Below, piece after piece: positions 52,501 through 64,000 of a DNA stretch of 64,000 bases (within the stretch, counting starts at the first letter, position 1; each line of letters opens with the position of its first letter). The notes beneath the pieces are model-generated. The model was not told where the DNA came from, did not search any database, and worked only from the letters and a program-made list of their open reading frames with translations. The position numbers were made by a program, and so were the translations under genes. The stretch comes from Acanthochlamys bracteata (taxonomy: Eukaryota > Streptophyta > Magnoliopsida > Pandanales > Velloziaceae): positions 5,496,461-5,560,460 of the forward strand of contig CM034139.1 of the NCBI GenBank assembly GCA_019914995.1. The letters run 5' to 3'.

Positions 52501-55500
52501 TTATGTCAAAACCAACAACTCTTGGAATATTCACCTGCAATAACTTTTCCCCATAAGGATCTGTATCAACTGGTTTGACATGCTGCTTCTTTCCAGGTTT
52601 GGATACACCGGCGGCATTTGCTTCTTCTGAAATTTTCTCTTCAGCCTCCTAAAATTTGTGAACGTTCTCATGGCTCGTATTCTAACAGCTACAGAACTTG
52701 TGAATGATAAAAACTACAGAAACTTACTTTCTTTGCACGAGCTTCTGCTTTTCTCTGCTTTTGTCTGAGTTTCTTCCTCTGAGACGGAGGCAATTTCGAC
52801 ATCTCATCATCTTCTTCATTTGCGGACTTTAAAGGAGAATCATACAACTTCAGATAGCATCTAGGATGTACAACTTTCAATTTGTCAGAATCTAGAGAGT
52901 CGAAAAATATAGGAAGAATAGAAAACAAGAATGCACACGACCGCATACAAGTAGACTGAAAAAGCCACTGATCAATATATTGCTATACAAGACAAAAGAG
53001 AAATCTAATAACTTAGTCACATAGGCACTACATTATCAATAGTTCACCTGATAGCTCCTACTGCAGCTTTATGGAAGTAGTCATGTGAGTGCAACTGATC
53101 TTGAAACTTCAACATGGAGATGTAAGCACGTAATGTCATTTTACGTAAGCAATATGAATGGAAATCAAATTGGTCTTCTGTCATGTCATTGTAGTGCTTT
53201 TCAACAGCTAAAAACTTCTTCAAAGCACGGCCGAGATCACCTTGACGCAAGTAACTTTCGCCAGATGCAAGTTCATACCTTAACACGATGAAATTCCGAG
53301 GTTAAAAGAACTAAGGTGTGAGTTCAAGCACATACATAGTGATTAAAATGTATATGGTAAGTACCATATGCATTGCATGTCATGCAGGTTATTGTGCTGA
53401 TCGCCATCCTTCGTGAACAAGACTGCAGTTTTTTCTGCTAAACCAACCTTCACACCAAGACTTTAATAATCAGACTTACAATTACAAACCTCAACAACAT
53501 TACATGTGCAAAATATTTAATTCCCTATTACCTGATCAGCCTGCAGCATATGCATAACACAATCACTATTCAGGTAACGATCAGCTAGATCCATGGACCT
53601 AGCTTCATCTGCTAGTCCAGCAGCAGCCACAAAGTCCCCTGTGTGCTCCAGTATTCTGGCCTGTAATGAGTGGATCAATTGCTAAAATAAGTCTCTAGCA
53701 AACATAGTCCTCTAAGTATCAGAGCTTATATTTCCAGATATTGGAAAATTATGTTTTGATTTTACAAAATCAAAACCTCTAGCCCAGAACCCCTTTTTTT
53801 TTTGCAAGATAAGTGTAATAATTTGTTTAATAAAGAGCTCACTTACAGAAGAAATTAGGAACATTTGTTAAAAAAGTGAGGACAAACACAACGATGTAAA
53901 ATTCCATACTTCTTCTGCTATCACATGTGGAAAAATCAAGGTGCATTTAAAAGACAGCTGCATGTATAAGTGAAAATTAAAAGGACTTAATTCATGTAAA
54001 CTTGTACTTTTACATTTCTAGTGACAACCTAAAAGATTAAATGTCAACAATCTGACCAGTTATGAAGGTGGGCTGCATGATCCACTTCTCCATTGTTTAC
54101 ATTAAAACACAATAGTACGAACCATTAAACATATATCAGTAGGATAGTATCTAGCATAGAACTTTATAGGAATAAGAATGTGTAGTGACACAACCGACAC
54201 AATAACCAAATTAAAAGTAGTTTTCCCCCACAAATAGGCAAAGAAATGTCCTGATGAGGCAAGCATTAGAGCAAGAAGGGAAGATACAAAAGGCATACAT
54301 GACCTGACCTTTACAGAATACAAATCAATCACTGTTGGAGTGTGTCCAATCGCCTCATCAATTTTAGCAAGGGCGACATCATACTGACCACGCCTGTCAA
54401 AATGCTGCAAACAGGACATTTATACATTAAGCCTTCGTGCAAGATTCTATAGTACTTGCAGGATGAAATATAAACACAAACATTAAAAAGGACACACCAA
54501 AGCCAACCTGGGCTACCAAATACAGAGTCCACATGAGTGTCGAGGGTGGTTCTTTTGTTGAGCTACAACATTGAAAGCATGTCGGAACAAGAACAAAAAC
54601 ATAGTAGCAACAATTAATACAGTTTATTCAAATATATTTAGATGTCTATCTACTCTAAAAACAAGATCCTGAAAAATTGTTCCTATATTAGCCTATGTAA
54701 TGAATTATTAATGTCTATCTACCAATATATGTAAATACGAATGACTAATATAACAGAATATTTTACCTGTCTGGAAAACAACCTGTAGCTTTCAATGAAT
54801 TCTCCAACCCCAAGAACAGATTCTCCAGAATAGATGCCTATCAGAGAGGTGGGAAAATATACTATTTAATAGAATCAAATGAAATTTCTTCATCAAGGAT
54901 CATTACACAAATACAGCAAGCATAAAGAGAGAATCAACAACCTTGCCCACATGGTCATATAAAGGACTAAGATCTGAAAACAATGAAGGAATGCCCTGAT
55001 AAAAAATAAACAGTGACTTTGTTAGTCCTGAAAGAAATCAGAAAAAAAGGGAACCCAGCACATGAATAATAGCTGATGTTAATAGATAATAGTTACTAAA
55101 ATATATAACAGTAAAGACAATGTTTCTGGATACAACATAGGATACCTTAGTTAATAGAGGCCTGACGTAGCTGTCTGCTGCTTTCTGAAACCTATCACCT
55201 TGGAGGAAATCAAGTGGAATTCTCTGAGAAAAGAAGCGAAGTATCAACTTTAGATACTTGTACTACATCAATAAATGACCTCATGGAAAAGACTGAATAA
55301 GTAACACATCTTACAATCACTTAGAACTCAATCACAAAGTTTCCAAATTTTTCTGAAGTCTATGGATGCTATTTACCTTCACAGCTGAAGACCAACTGTA
55401 TTGCTGCCTGAGTGATTTATACAAAGAATCTAACTGATCAATCTGATCCGTGGTATATTGACCACTTTCAGAATGCAATCCTAGACATTTCTGTAGTCCG

Positions 55501-58500
55501 GTAAAGTATCTGAAGACAAGAGAGGAAAGAAGTTTTGACCAGATCCTCTAATATATCCAACAAATAATAGAAGAGCAAAACAAAGATTCTGTCAAGATGC
55601 TAATGACTAAACCAGAAAAGAATATAAGATGCAATAACATATACAATGGTGTCAAGAAGGGAAAATAAGGAAAAGAGAAATAATAAAGTTAGCATGTCCT
55701 AAACAGACGACTTTGTTAGCATATTAAACAAAATGCACATGCAAAATTCCAAATCCACAGTTTAGGAAGGAAGCAGAATAATAGAATATATAACAAAAAG
55801 AAGTAAACTATACACTTTAGCATGCTTCTTAAATTCAGTCATTAATTAGCAAAACAAGCTGCTTGTTACTCCAAAATGAGGTCTGATGAGAAAACTTACT
55901 GGTAATTGTCAGGGTTCATATGAAGGAGGGACCTGTATATTTTCTCTCCTTCCAGCAGACGACCAAGCTTTACTAGTAAAGAAACCATTTGCTCCTTGAA
56001 AGCTAGTCTGTCAACCTAGAAAAATACAAGCAATGAGAGAATGATAAACTGTAGATCCCAGCAAAACACTTCTATTCCTCACAGAGTTTACTGTTTTACC
56101 AATTTTCACATTAATTCAACAAATATACATAACCTGAAACTTTAGTGACATTGTGTAGAAGAACTTACGATTTTAGCCTCTTTCTTTTGCATTTCACCAA
56201 GTGCTCTGTCAAGCAACCCGCATTCCTCTAACAGAGATATCTGTTTCATCAAAAGGGGAACAGTTTAGCAGTGTTGGTCATCTCATAGAGCTCCAACAGA
56301 AATGGTTTTACTTTATAGAAAAGTAGCACAATGTAATCACGTCTAATGAGTAATAAAGACACAAAAATGCATAGAAAATCCCAGGATCAAGGCATCCTAG
56401 CATGTGCATAAATGTGTTCCTAGATTCATAATGTACAGCAGTTACACCGTATATCATAAGATTTCACATGTATGTACTGACGATCCATAATACATTTTAG
56501 ATGAGACTAAACTCAACAAGAATGGGATAAGAAAGTTGGGACAGAAGCCTATGTCACATAGAGAGCAAAGTTAAGTTACTGAAGACAAGTTATTTGACAA
56601 CATAACTCAGGTTTCATAACAATTATCAGTAAAGAGAATAGGAAAAAATGAAATAGAAATGATTGCTCTCTAGCCCTTCTAAGAGATAAAGCGTAATTAT
56701 AAAAGTTTCCTGCCATGTATAAAATATATTGATGTTTTTTAATGACAAGAAAATAATTAAAAAAAACGTGCTAAAGCTCAACTTACAAACTATGAAATTC
56801 AAAAAAGCATCTGTATAACATCAAACTTCTCTTGTGATATCAGAATGTGAAGGTGAAAGTTAGAAACATTCTTGCCCTTAAGTGGGTAAGCTTGAGAGAC
56901 CATATGAATTTCCATAATTACTTTACCTTGTATAAGAGCATCTCCCCATGCTCATAGTGTTCATTTTCGGGAGGGTAATCATCTTCAAGTGTTCCCTCAT
57001 ACGCTTCAAGAATTTCTATTGCCTTCAAACCACTAGCACAGATTCAAATTAAGAATGCTCAGCTCAGTCTACCATGATTAATTGCAGAGCTTCAAGAGCT
57101 GCAAACATGTAGCAAAAAGACTAGATACACCAATTACATCACACATCAGCATAGATAAATATGCAAATTGAAATCAACAATATCACGAAGACCAAGTTGT
57201 TCAGCATTCAACGCAAATTAGGTGCAAATCAGAGACAAACTAAACTAAGTTTAAATACACAAATGATAATAAGTTTCATATTCCTCGTCTGCAAACCTCT
57301 GAAATGATTATCTTAAGTAGAAATCTAATACCTATAAATCATCTTAAGTACTTTCCCAATAATAACATGCTATAGAAAAATAATACAATTCAAATGAAGT
57401 AGCAATGGTAACTAAAATGGTTCAAAGCAGAAAGGTTCTTCAAATGGTTAATGAAGCCTAATGATAACACATATTGAGTTGTTTTACTAAATGTTGTTTA
57501 TCATACAGATGATCACAACGATTATTCACATACTTTGCATTAAGATGCTGTGCCACAGCAAACCCAATCCAATTCATGCGATGATTTGGCTTCAAGGTGA
57601 GAAGCTGCTGCCTTGTTTCAACAAACCCTGCCAAGTCCCTCATTTGTGCCTGTGATACATGAAAGACACTCTTAGGAAGTGCAACTATAAACTTTTTCAT
57701 ACCACTATAAAGTTGCAGAAAGAAGCCAACAGGTGTTGGCAGGGGGGGGTGTATTGAAAAGAAGATGAAAGCAAAACTCACTCACTGTTGAAACGAGCAT
57801 GATTAAAACAATTTATTTATTGGTTATGAAAAGCACAAAAGTTTATGTGGTAGTCAGTACTACAAAGTGCACTTTTGCAATGAAAGCATGAAAGAATTCC
57901 ATCCACCTTTTACGTAATTAGTGCCTTAATAAACAGCCTTCTACCATATTAAGAGTAGAGTAAACAATAAAAATCATCTCTTCAAGCAGCTTTTCCAGAA
58001 AAGCTCTCAATGCCACTTCTTATAGTTCTAAGAAAACATCAAACTGTGTATTGAGGCTCCTGATAGTGCTACAAAATTTTACCAGTCAGGAGTCCCAATA
58101 AATGACCTGCCACGTGAACGCAAGTCATTTAGTCACAGATTTTCGTTTGTCCAAAGGGTAAGACCTCACCCCTCCTATCAGTGCTAATAAGAAAATTCTA
58201 GGTGGACCCCAAACTACACAATTAATCGTTACAACACATTGATAGTCAATCTATTAAGGAACAGGTGTAGAAACTACACTTGCATATAAATAACATGATG
58301 AAGATAATGGGGAAGGAATTATCAGAGCTAAAGAAAGTCTTCCACCTAAGAGTATCCAGTTTAAAGTTCGGAGATATTCGACGACAACAATCTCATAAGA
58401 AATAGTAGTTACTCATTCATAGAAGGTTTGTGAAAGAAGTCAAACTTTCACTGGTAACACCAACCTGCAAGAGAGAGAGGTCTCGGAGAATCTCAATGTT

Positions 58501-59725
58501 ATCAGGATCTATCCTCAAAGCATTTCTGTAACATTTAATTGCTTCTCTATAATCTCTATCAGAGCGATAAAGCAGCCCATAAACATGCCAGCAGATATGA
58601 CTCTTCAGATCATTCTTTAAAAAAAAATAAAGAAAAAAGAAACGGTTAAAATCAGTAAAACCTAGCAGTACAAAAGCAATACTCCCACAGCTCTTGACAC
58701 CAAGCACCAACCTTGAGACCATGGCGAACAAGTTCATAAGCCTCTGATTTCTTGTCCATGCAATTCAATGTCAATCCCTTCATCGCCAATGTCTCTGTAA
58801 GCAGCTCAAAAAGAAGATGCATCATCAGAAGGAGATAGAAAAAGGAATCAACAACGACAAGAAACAGATAAGATCTGATACAACAAATTGACAAAGAAAA
58901 TGAGAAACCAGATAATTATACAACTTTAAAGGTACACGTTTCTTTGTGTAATATCCGCAACTGAGATATATCCTGAATTGAAAGAATTTTGAATATGCAA
59001 AATTTGATAATTCAATTGAGAAATTTTAACCATACCTCCATGCTCGGGGAACTTCTTCAATATAGCATCTGCAGCTTTCAATCCCTTCTTGTATTGCTTG
59101 GTCTCATATGATTTCTAAGATAAAACAGGAGGCAGAGAGCATGAGGAAACAAGAAGTTCAGCAATGTAGCAGCTAGAAGTAACAGGAACTTATTACAACA
59201 AATGCACATTGTAAATAATGGGATGACATGCATATCCTTCACACCATTCAGATACTTGCCCAAATGCAAACAAGATTCAAATTTACACTTAATTCTCCAA
59301 AGCTTGCAAAAATTCTGATCAGCTATTGCCAATCCGCTAACAATAACTGCTTGCACCACCAATTTTCAACGACCGCAATCATACACCGCCATAATTTACA
59401 ACCGGATAACTCTCAAACATTGCATCTCCAAAATTTCAGACTGTTCAGGCACTCGTCGAGTCAAATCCTACTGAACTTTACCACCAAATCCCTCGCGTAA
59501 CAAAAATCTAAACCGAATACTACTATCCGTGAATAAAATATATAATCACCCAGGACTCCGCTATTCAATCAACTGAGATGGAACCAAAGCTAAGAAATAA
59601 AAAATTAACACAAATTTCATCAAAATCTACCAGTAAAGCTAGAGACTGATGATTGGTAGAGTAAGAGAACTTACGACAATGATCTTGAACAGATTGGCTT
59701 CTTTGGGGGGCAACGAAGACCCCAT
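49590..59725 (-). CDS. NAA15: N-alpha-acetyltransferase 15, NatA auxiliary subunit (NAA15/OMA)
   Basis: I could join 26 exons in frame to 901 aa (Arabidopsis NAA15, At1g80410, is about 897). From 5' to 3': 59675-59725, 59036-59114, 58712-58794, 58465-58614, 57534-57649, 56927-57032, 56169-56240, 55900-56015, 55377-55509, 55146-55223, 54942-54995, 54767-54837, 54508-54562, 54309-54404, 53532-53660, 53365-53447, 53048-53278, 52728-52860, 52535-52648, 51727-51858, 51169-51225, 50658-50755, 50513-50571, 50315-50426, 50097-50197, 49590-49786. The protein is a TPR superhelix beginning [17 protein letters not shown], with TPR-type segments such as [19 protein letters not shown] Lys-rich stretch [19 protein letters not shown] lies near residue 600. 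NAA15 anchors the NAA10 catalytic subunit to the ribosome for co-translational acetylation of Ala, Ser, Thr, Gly, Val and Cys N termini. A (GA)n microsatellite lies just upstream of the start. Confidence 0.96.
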
Positions 59726-60225
59726 TATCGCTTGCGGCGGTGTTCGAGAATCTATAGAGAGAGAGAGAGAGAGAGAGAGAACGTGAGGGAAGAAGAACGA
59801 AGAAGAAAGAGAGTGATGGATTCGGTAAGCAGCCGCGAAGTTGAATAAGAACCCTACCTCTCTTTCTTTGTTTCTCAACTCGTTCTTTGTTAAATTAATT
59901 TACTTAACTACTGAAACTAGTTAACCCTTCTTCCAAAGCAAGTGAACAGTATACACTAGGTGGTAGACCAAATTGGATAAATTGTTTTGAAGTGATAAAC
60001 ACGTTCTTTTATTGGGCCCGTTTTAACGGGCCAGGCTTAAGAAGGCTGCTTTGGTATGGGAACCAGGATTAAACCGTTTTACATGGACTTTTCAGAAACT
60101 GGGCCTTAAGCCTACAATATCTACTACCACGAGAAACGCTGAAAAATTAGGAATCCCGCTAGTAGTCGAGTTTTGATTTTTTTTTTTTTTTTTTCAGAAG
60201 CTCGCAGTGTCATACCATCTCATGA
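59726..60225. promoter_or_regulatory. Divergent promoter region NAA15 / CENP-C
   Basis: Exactly 500 bases separate the two start codons. At 60015-60032 lies a perfect inverted repeat, GGCCCGTT and AACGGGCC with a TT spacer. It overlaps TGGGCC (60013-60018), the site II core bound by TCP factors in proliferating cells, and contains TAACGGG, similar to the AACGG core of the M-phase MSA element. A second TGGGCC is at 60100-60105. A T run (about 60178-60194) directly precedes the CENP-C leader. This would suit co-expression of two genes needed in dividing cells, but it is inferred from motifs only. Confidence 0.5.
59756..59780. repeat. (GA)n microsatellite in the NAA15 leader
   Basis: A perfect GA/CT dinucleotide run of 25 bases lies about 30 bases upstream of the NAA15 start codon. 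CT-rich leaders are common near plant transcription starts, and the run is likely to vary in length between individuals. Confidence 0.9.
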
Positions 60226-63200
60226 ATGGCAGTTAATCTTCGCTGTAGCACAGATCCTGAGGAGGATCCCTTCACGGGGACCTCCGTATTCTCTCTTCTT
60301 CCTCGGACTCTACTTCCCGTTATCAGATCCCTCACCACCGTCGACCATGATCCACAGCCGCCTCCACACGCTGCGGAGAACGATGGTGTCTATTTCCGAA
60401 CACTACTGAATTCTATGGTAATATAATTCAATTAATCATCGGCCACTTGTTATTTCAACTTGGGCTATTTCAAAAGATTTGGTGACTTATATTGTTTTTT
60501 TGTTACCCTTTTGTTATTATTATGATTTTTTTTTTTTTGAGTGCCATGTTTTGATTTAAGTTGTTTTCTTTTGGCTGGTAAGTGTTGGAAAGATGGGTTC
60601 CTTTTTTTCAGCTACGTAACTGGTTATTATTTGCTAAAAGTTTATAAATCATTAATTGGATTCGAAAAGTTGGGCCTTGTATTGGTGGAACTGCTTTCAA
60701 TAGCTTATGTTTTTAATTTTGTATGCGTCAAGTTTTGTTCTTTTCTTTTCTCTTTTCTGTTTATTTTGAGCTGTTCAGCACTTAACACTGCTGTCAATCT
60801 CAAGTTTCTTTTTTTTTTTATATTTTTGTTGGCTATACACAAGCACTTAGATGATGTTATGTTGGCAGATGAGTAAAGAGTCAGCCAAGTTGCTGGAACA
60901 GTGCCAAGCAATTTCCAGTAAGCAATTGATGAATGATGCAAATATGAAGTTCGATCAAAGGGATAAAGTGCTTATGAATGGGAAGGACTCTATGCAGAGT
61001 AGAAGACCAGCGTTGGGCCGTAAGAGAGCTAGATTCTCTTTGAAGCCTGATTCAAGGTAGCCTCATTGCACTGGTGAAGTTTTAGTGACCTTCATTACAA
61101 AATGTGGGCACTGCCATTGGTAAAGTTCTTGGAGAATGTGTTGAAGCATGACAATAGTTGATACATTATATGCTATTATCTCTTAGCACCTTTTGATGCA
61201 GATCTCTTTTTTCTGGTAGCCTAACTGTAGGTCTACACTCAATGCAGTTTGTGTTATAATGTAAGGATGACCACTATGGAACTTTATGTTTTGGACTAAT
61301 ATTCATTTTATATGACCTTTTATTACTTTGTCATGCATCATAACATTTGTTATATGTTAAACACAGTCTACTGTGCAGGTTGTCTCTGCCAACTTCTGAG
61401 ATCCATTCCAGCATTGAGGGTATTGAGGACCCAGAGGAATACTTCTTGGCTTGTGAAAATCTAGAGAGTAATTCTCTTCTGATTGTGGAAGCCGTTTGCT
61501 CTCTTTGTGATATGTTTTTAAATTCCTGTCATCTCACTAACATTTGCTTCGATTGAGTTCCAGATGCTGAGAAGGAGCTAAGAAAAATGAGACGTGATGC
61601 TTGTACAGAACATCTTGACCAAAAGCTGTCAACAACATCTCGTAGACATCGTCCTGGAATTTCCAGGTATACAAGCAAATGTTTGTTGATGCATAAGCAC
61701 CATAGAGTAGAGGTTATCCTATCTTTTGCTTAGGCATGTGCACAAAGTAGGAGTTGCAATCACAAAATGCTCTATGCTTTGCTAACAGGAGGACTGTTGA
61801 ATACAAGCATCTTGTAGCTTCTTCAGATAATGTGGAAGGCACTGCGTTATCACAAGGTGATATTTATAATGTAGAAAGTTCTAGTCAATCACGGATCGGA
61901 GAACATTTGGACGCAGGTAGCAGCCTTCATTCTGAACAAAGAGTTGGAAAGTCATTGTCCACTGGCACAAGTATCAATCGTCAGCATAGTGCTACTGGTG
62001 AAGAAGGTTCTTACTTTGATCCTGGAGTTCTAAGACTACTATATTCCAGCTTGTACTAACTGCTCTCATAATATGTTGAACAGGATCTATATCAAAGGAG
62101 AAAAAAGTTGATGATCTTTTCAACATCCTACTAGCTCGTGAAGATTTGGATGAAGAAAATGGGCAGGCTTTCTTGTTGGAAAGCCTCCAGATTCAACATG
62201 TTGATGTCGGCAATCTGCATCTCCCTGATCTCCCCAGCTTTCAGAAGGATGAAATCAATGTTCTGGTTAATGGATCATTAAGGGAGAAGGAAGAGAATGC
62301 CAATTATCCAGCTTTGCCAACCATTTTAAGTAGCCCTCTTCATGAAAATTCTGCATCTCAAAGACAATTGTCACTTAAAACACGACCAGACAAGTTGCTT
62401 GATGGTGACAATCCAAGTCCAAATAGAGAATGCTCACCAAAAGGGAAGAATGTTGTATTTGAGCGTTCTGATGCTCATCATTGTGATACCACTGATGCAA
62501 TTGCTAGGTATGGTTTTGTTACAGTTGGTGATGATTTAAAGAGGTCAAGCATTGGTGCCAAAGTGGGTTCACCAGTAGATAGAATGTCTAACAAAGTTGG
62601 TGATATGATCAAGTCCATAAAGTCGCATAAACTTGTTTTTCTGAAAGATTCATCTGAAAATGGGAGCATAGGTTGTCAAGAAGAAGAAGACGATCAAAAT
62701 GCACAGTCTATTGGAAAATTTTCTCAAAATAGAGATCAATTTGAGGGTTCTACATCATCTCCTCTTGAAACTGACTCTGGCAGTGGTATAGCTCCACTCC
62801 GAGAGAGTCAATCAACTCCAATGCTGGCAAACAAAAACCGTTATATTCTAGAGAACAAATCTGACACATGGGATCTTGGATCTGGCAAAAAAGTAGAAAC
62901 GAAGACCAATCGGGAACAACAATTAGTAATGCATAGCCCAGTTGATGGCGATTTCAGATATGGCCTTGATAGTGATGTTTTTGGTGATGGATATAATGGT
63001 CGTCAAGGAAAAGAGGTATATCTCTTTTCACCCTGTAGCAGCTGGATCTTATATTCATGATTCTTATACTATTTCCTTTTACCAGAATGATAATTCTCGA
63101 GTGGAGATGACAAACTCCACACAAGAAATACCTGGGCTTGAGGGTGTAATGTTAAACAAACACCCTATAGAACATTCAATCAGCTTAGTTGAAAGAGGCA

Positions 63201-63845
63201 TGCATTTTGACCAGAGAAAAGCAGGCAACAAGGAGGAAGTTAATTCTGCAGGCGCTGGTGTCTTTTTACATGAGGTGAGTAATGGATTTGCTTTTTGTTT
63301 TTACCCTGAATTTGTTTATTTGTCAGTAGATATGACTTGGTTATCTTTTATTTTCATTTCTGCTGCAACCATTTGAAATATATGCAATAAACTCTTTGCA
63401 GGTGGAAACTAGAATAGATCAAAGTACAGCAGAACATTGTTCTGAACTTAGCAGAGGTAGAAGCAGTGGAGATACTGATCCACTTGGACGTAATATGTCT
63501 GCAAACAAGATGGTAAGTTTTCACTGATTCTTGAAACTAGTCATGTTGTTTTGTGCAAAGTTCTCATCATAATTTTCTTGATGCAGCCTGATGTCTTGGT
63601 TCATGCAGAGCCAGGATCTCATAATGCTAATAACGTAGATGGTATGTGTTTCAATGCCTGCTTTTCTTGATTAGGCATCTACAGTATATTTGTATGTGTT
63701 GACGTCCAAAGGATTATACTCATAATGACCTTAACTTTAGTGTGTATATTTTACTTGCACAGATGGAGCTGATTATCCTGAAGCAACATCAGAAGATAAT
63801 GAGCATTTGCAAAATGCTTCCAGTACTGTGGGAGAAACTCACATG
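60226..63845 (+). CDS. CENPC: Centromere protein C (CENP-C), 5' part; gene runs off the right edge
   Basis: Ten exons could be joined in frame (60226-60417, 60869-61056, 61379-61467, 61564-61666, 61789-62006, 62084-63015, 63086-63274, 63402-63512, 63587-63641, 63763-63845), about 720 residues so far. The N terminus has DPFTGTSVFSLLPRT, then RRPALGRKRARFSLKPD (about residues 110-125) and DPEEYFLACENLE, which are conserved in plant CENP-C. The long exon 62084-63015 encodes the usual poorly conserved, Ser/Asn-rich middle. The CENP-C motif and cupin domain that bind the CENH3 nucleosome and mediate dimerisation would lie beyond the window, as at least one more exon is expected after the donor at 63846. 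CENP-C is the inner-kinetochore scaffold linking CENH3 chromatin to the outer kinetochore. The start at 60226 opens the conserved N terminus; an ATG four bases upstream is closed after four codons. Confidence 0.92.
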
Positions 63846-64000
63846 GTTAGTGAAACCAAAATCCATTTAATTTACTGAATTTAATCTGGACTCCTGGTGC
63901 TGGAGGATACTGAAAATGAACGAGTACAATGGTCATTCATGAGTTGTTTTCTGTCTGAGATATTTATGTATTGACCTTGTTCTGTAATGACTGCCTGTTA

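Overview
The window is nuclear DNA of a eudicot plant. It is AT-rich with GT-AG introns, its intron-rich genes each match a single plant protein family, and the intergenic spaces hold decayed transposons. I could not fix genus or family. Exon coordinates below were read by eye from splice signals and checked by keeping the reading frame across every junction; none is backed by transcript data.

Layout, left to right. A TIFY8-like gene leaves the window on the left (exon 1 only, minus). A gap of about 3.8 kb holds a 137-bp tandem duplication. A SOAR1/At5g11310-like PPR gene (minus) follows; its ancestral 5' end has been split off as a pseudogenic fragment 1.4 kb upstream. Katanin p60 KTN1 (minus) and the NDH subunit PNSB3 (plus) diverge from one short promoter region. 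D-glycerate 3-kinase GLYK (plus), a broken membrane-protein gene, a PP2A B'/B56 subunit (minus) and an IAA15-like Aux/IAA gene (minus, with an LTR-like insertion in its long intron) come next. From 27.3 to 38.1 kb the DNA is accessory: AT-rich spacer with MITE-like inverted repeats, then a complete but inactivated PIF/Harbinger transposon of about 7.5 kb. That element carries a transposase pseudogene, a Myb/SANT-like pseudogene and a 2.9-kb tandem-repeat array. The right part has FATB (minus), an unresolved coding-like patch, an FRS11-like gene (minus), and the 26-exon NatA subunit gene NAA15 (minus), which diverges from CENP-C (plus, running off the right edge).

KTN1, GLYK, an Aux/IAA of the IAA15 type and NAA15 appear in the same order as Arabidopsis At1g80350, At1g80380, At1g80390 and At1g80410 (loci from memory), so the window is probably a conserved block with additional genes and transposons between members. 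The genes do not form one pathway: microtubule severing (KTN1), photorespiration (GLYK), cyclic electron flow (PNSB3), acyl-chain export from plastids (FATB), auxin response (Aux/IAA), phosphatase targeting (B'), N-terminal acetylation (NAA15) and kinetochore assembly (CENP-C). The least ordinary items are the PPR gene that seems to have lost its original start and gained a new first exon, and the Harbinger element with a higher-order repeat array inside its leader intron.
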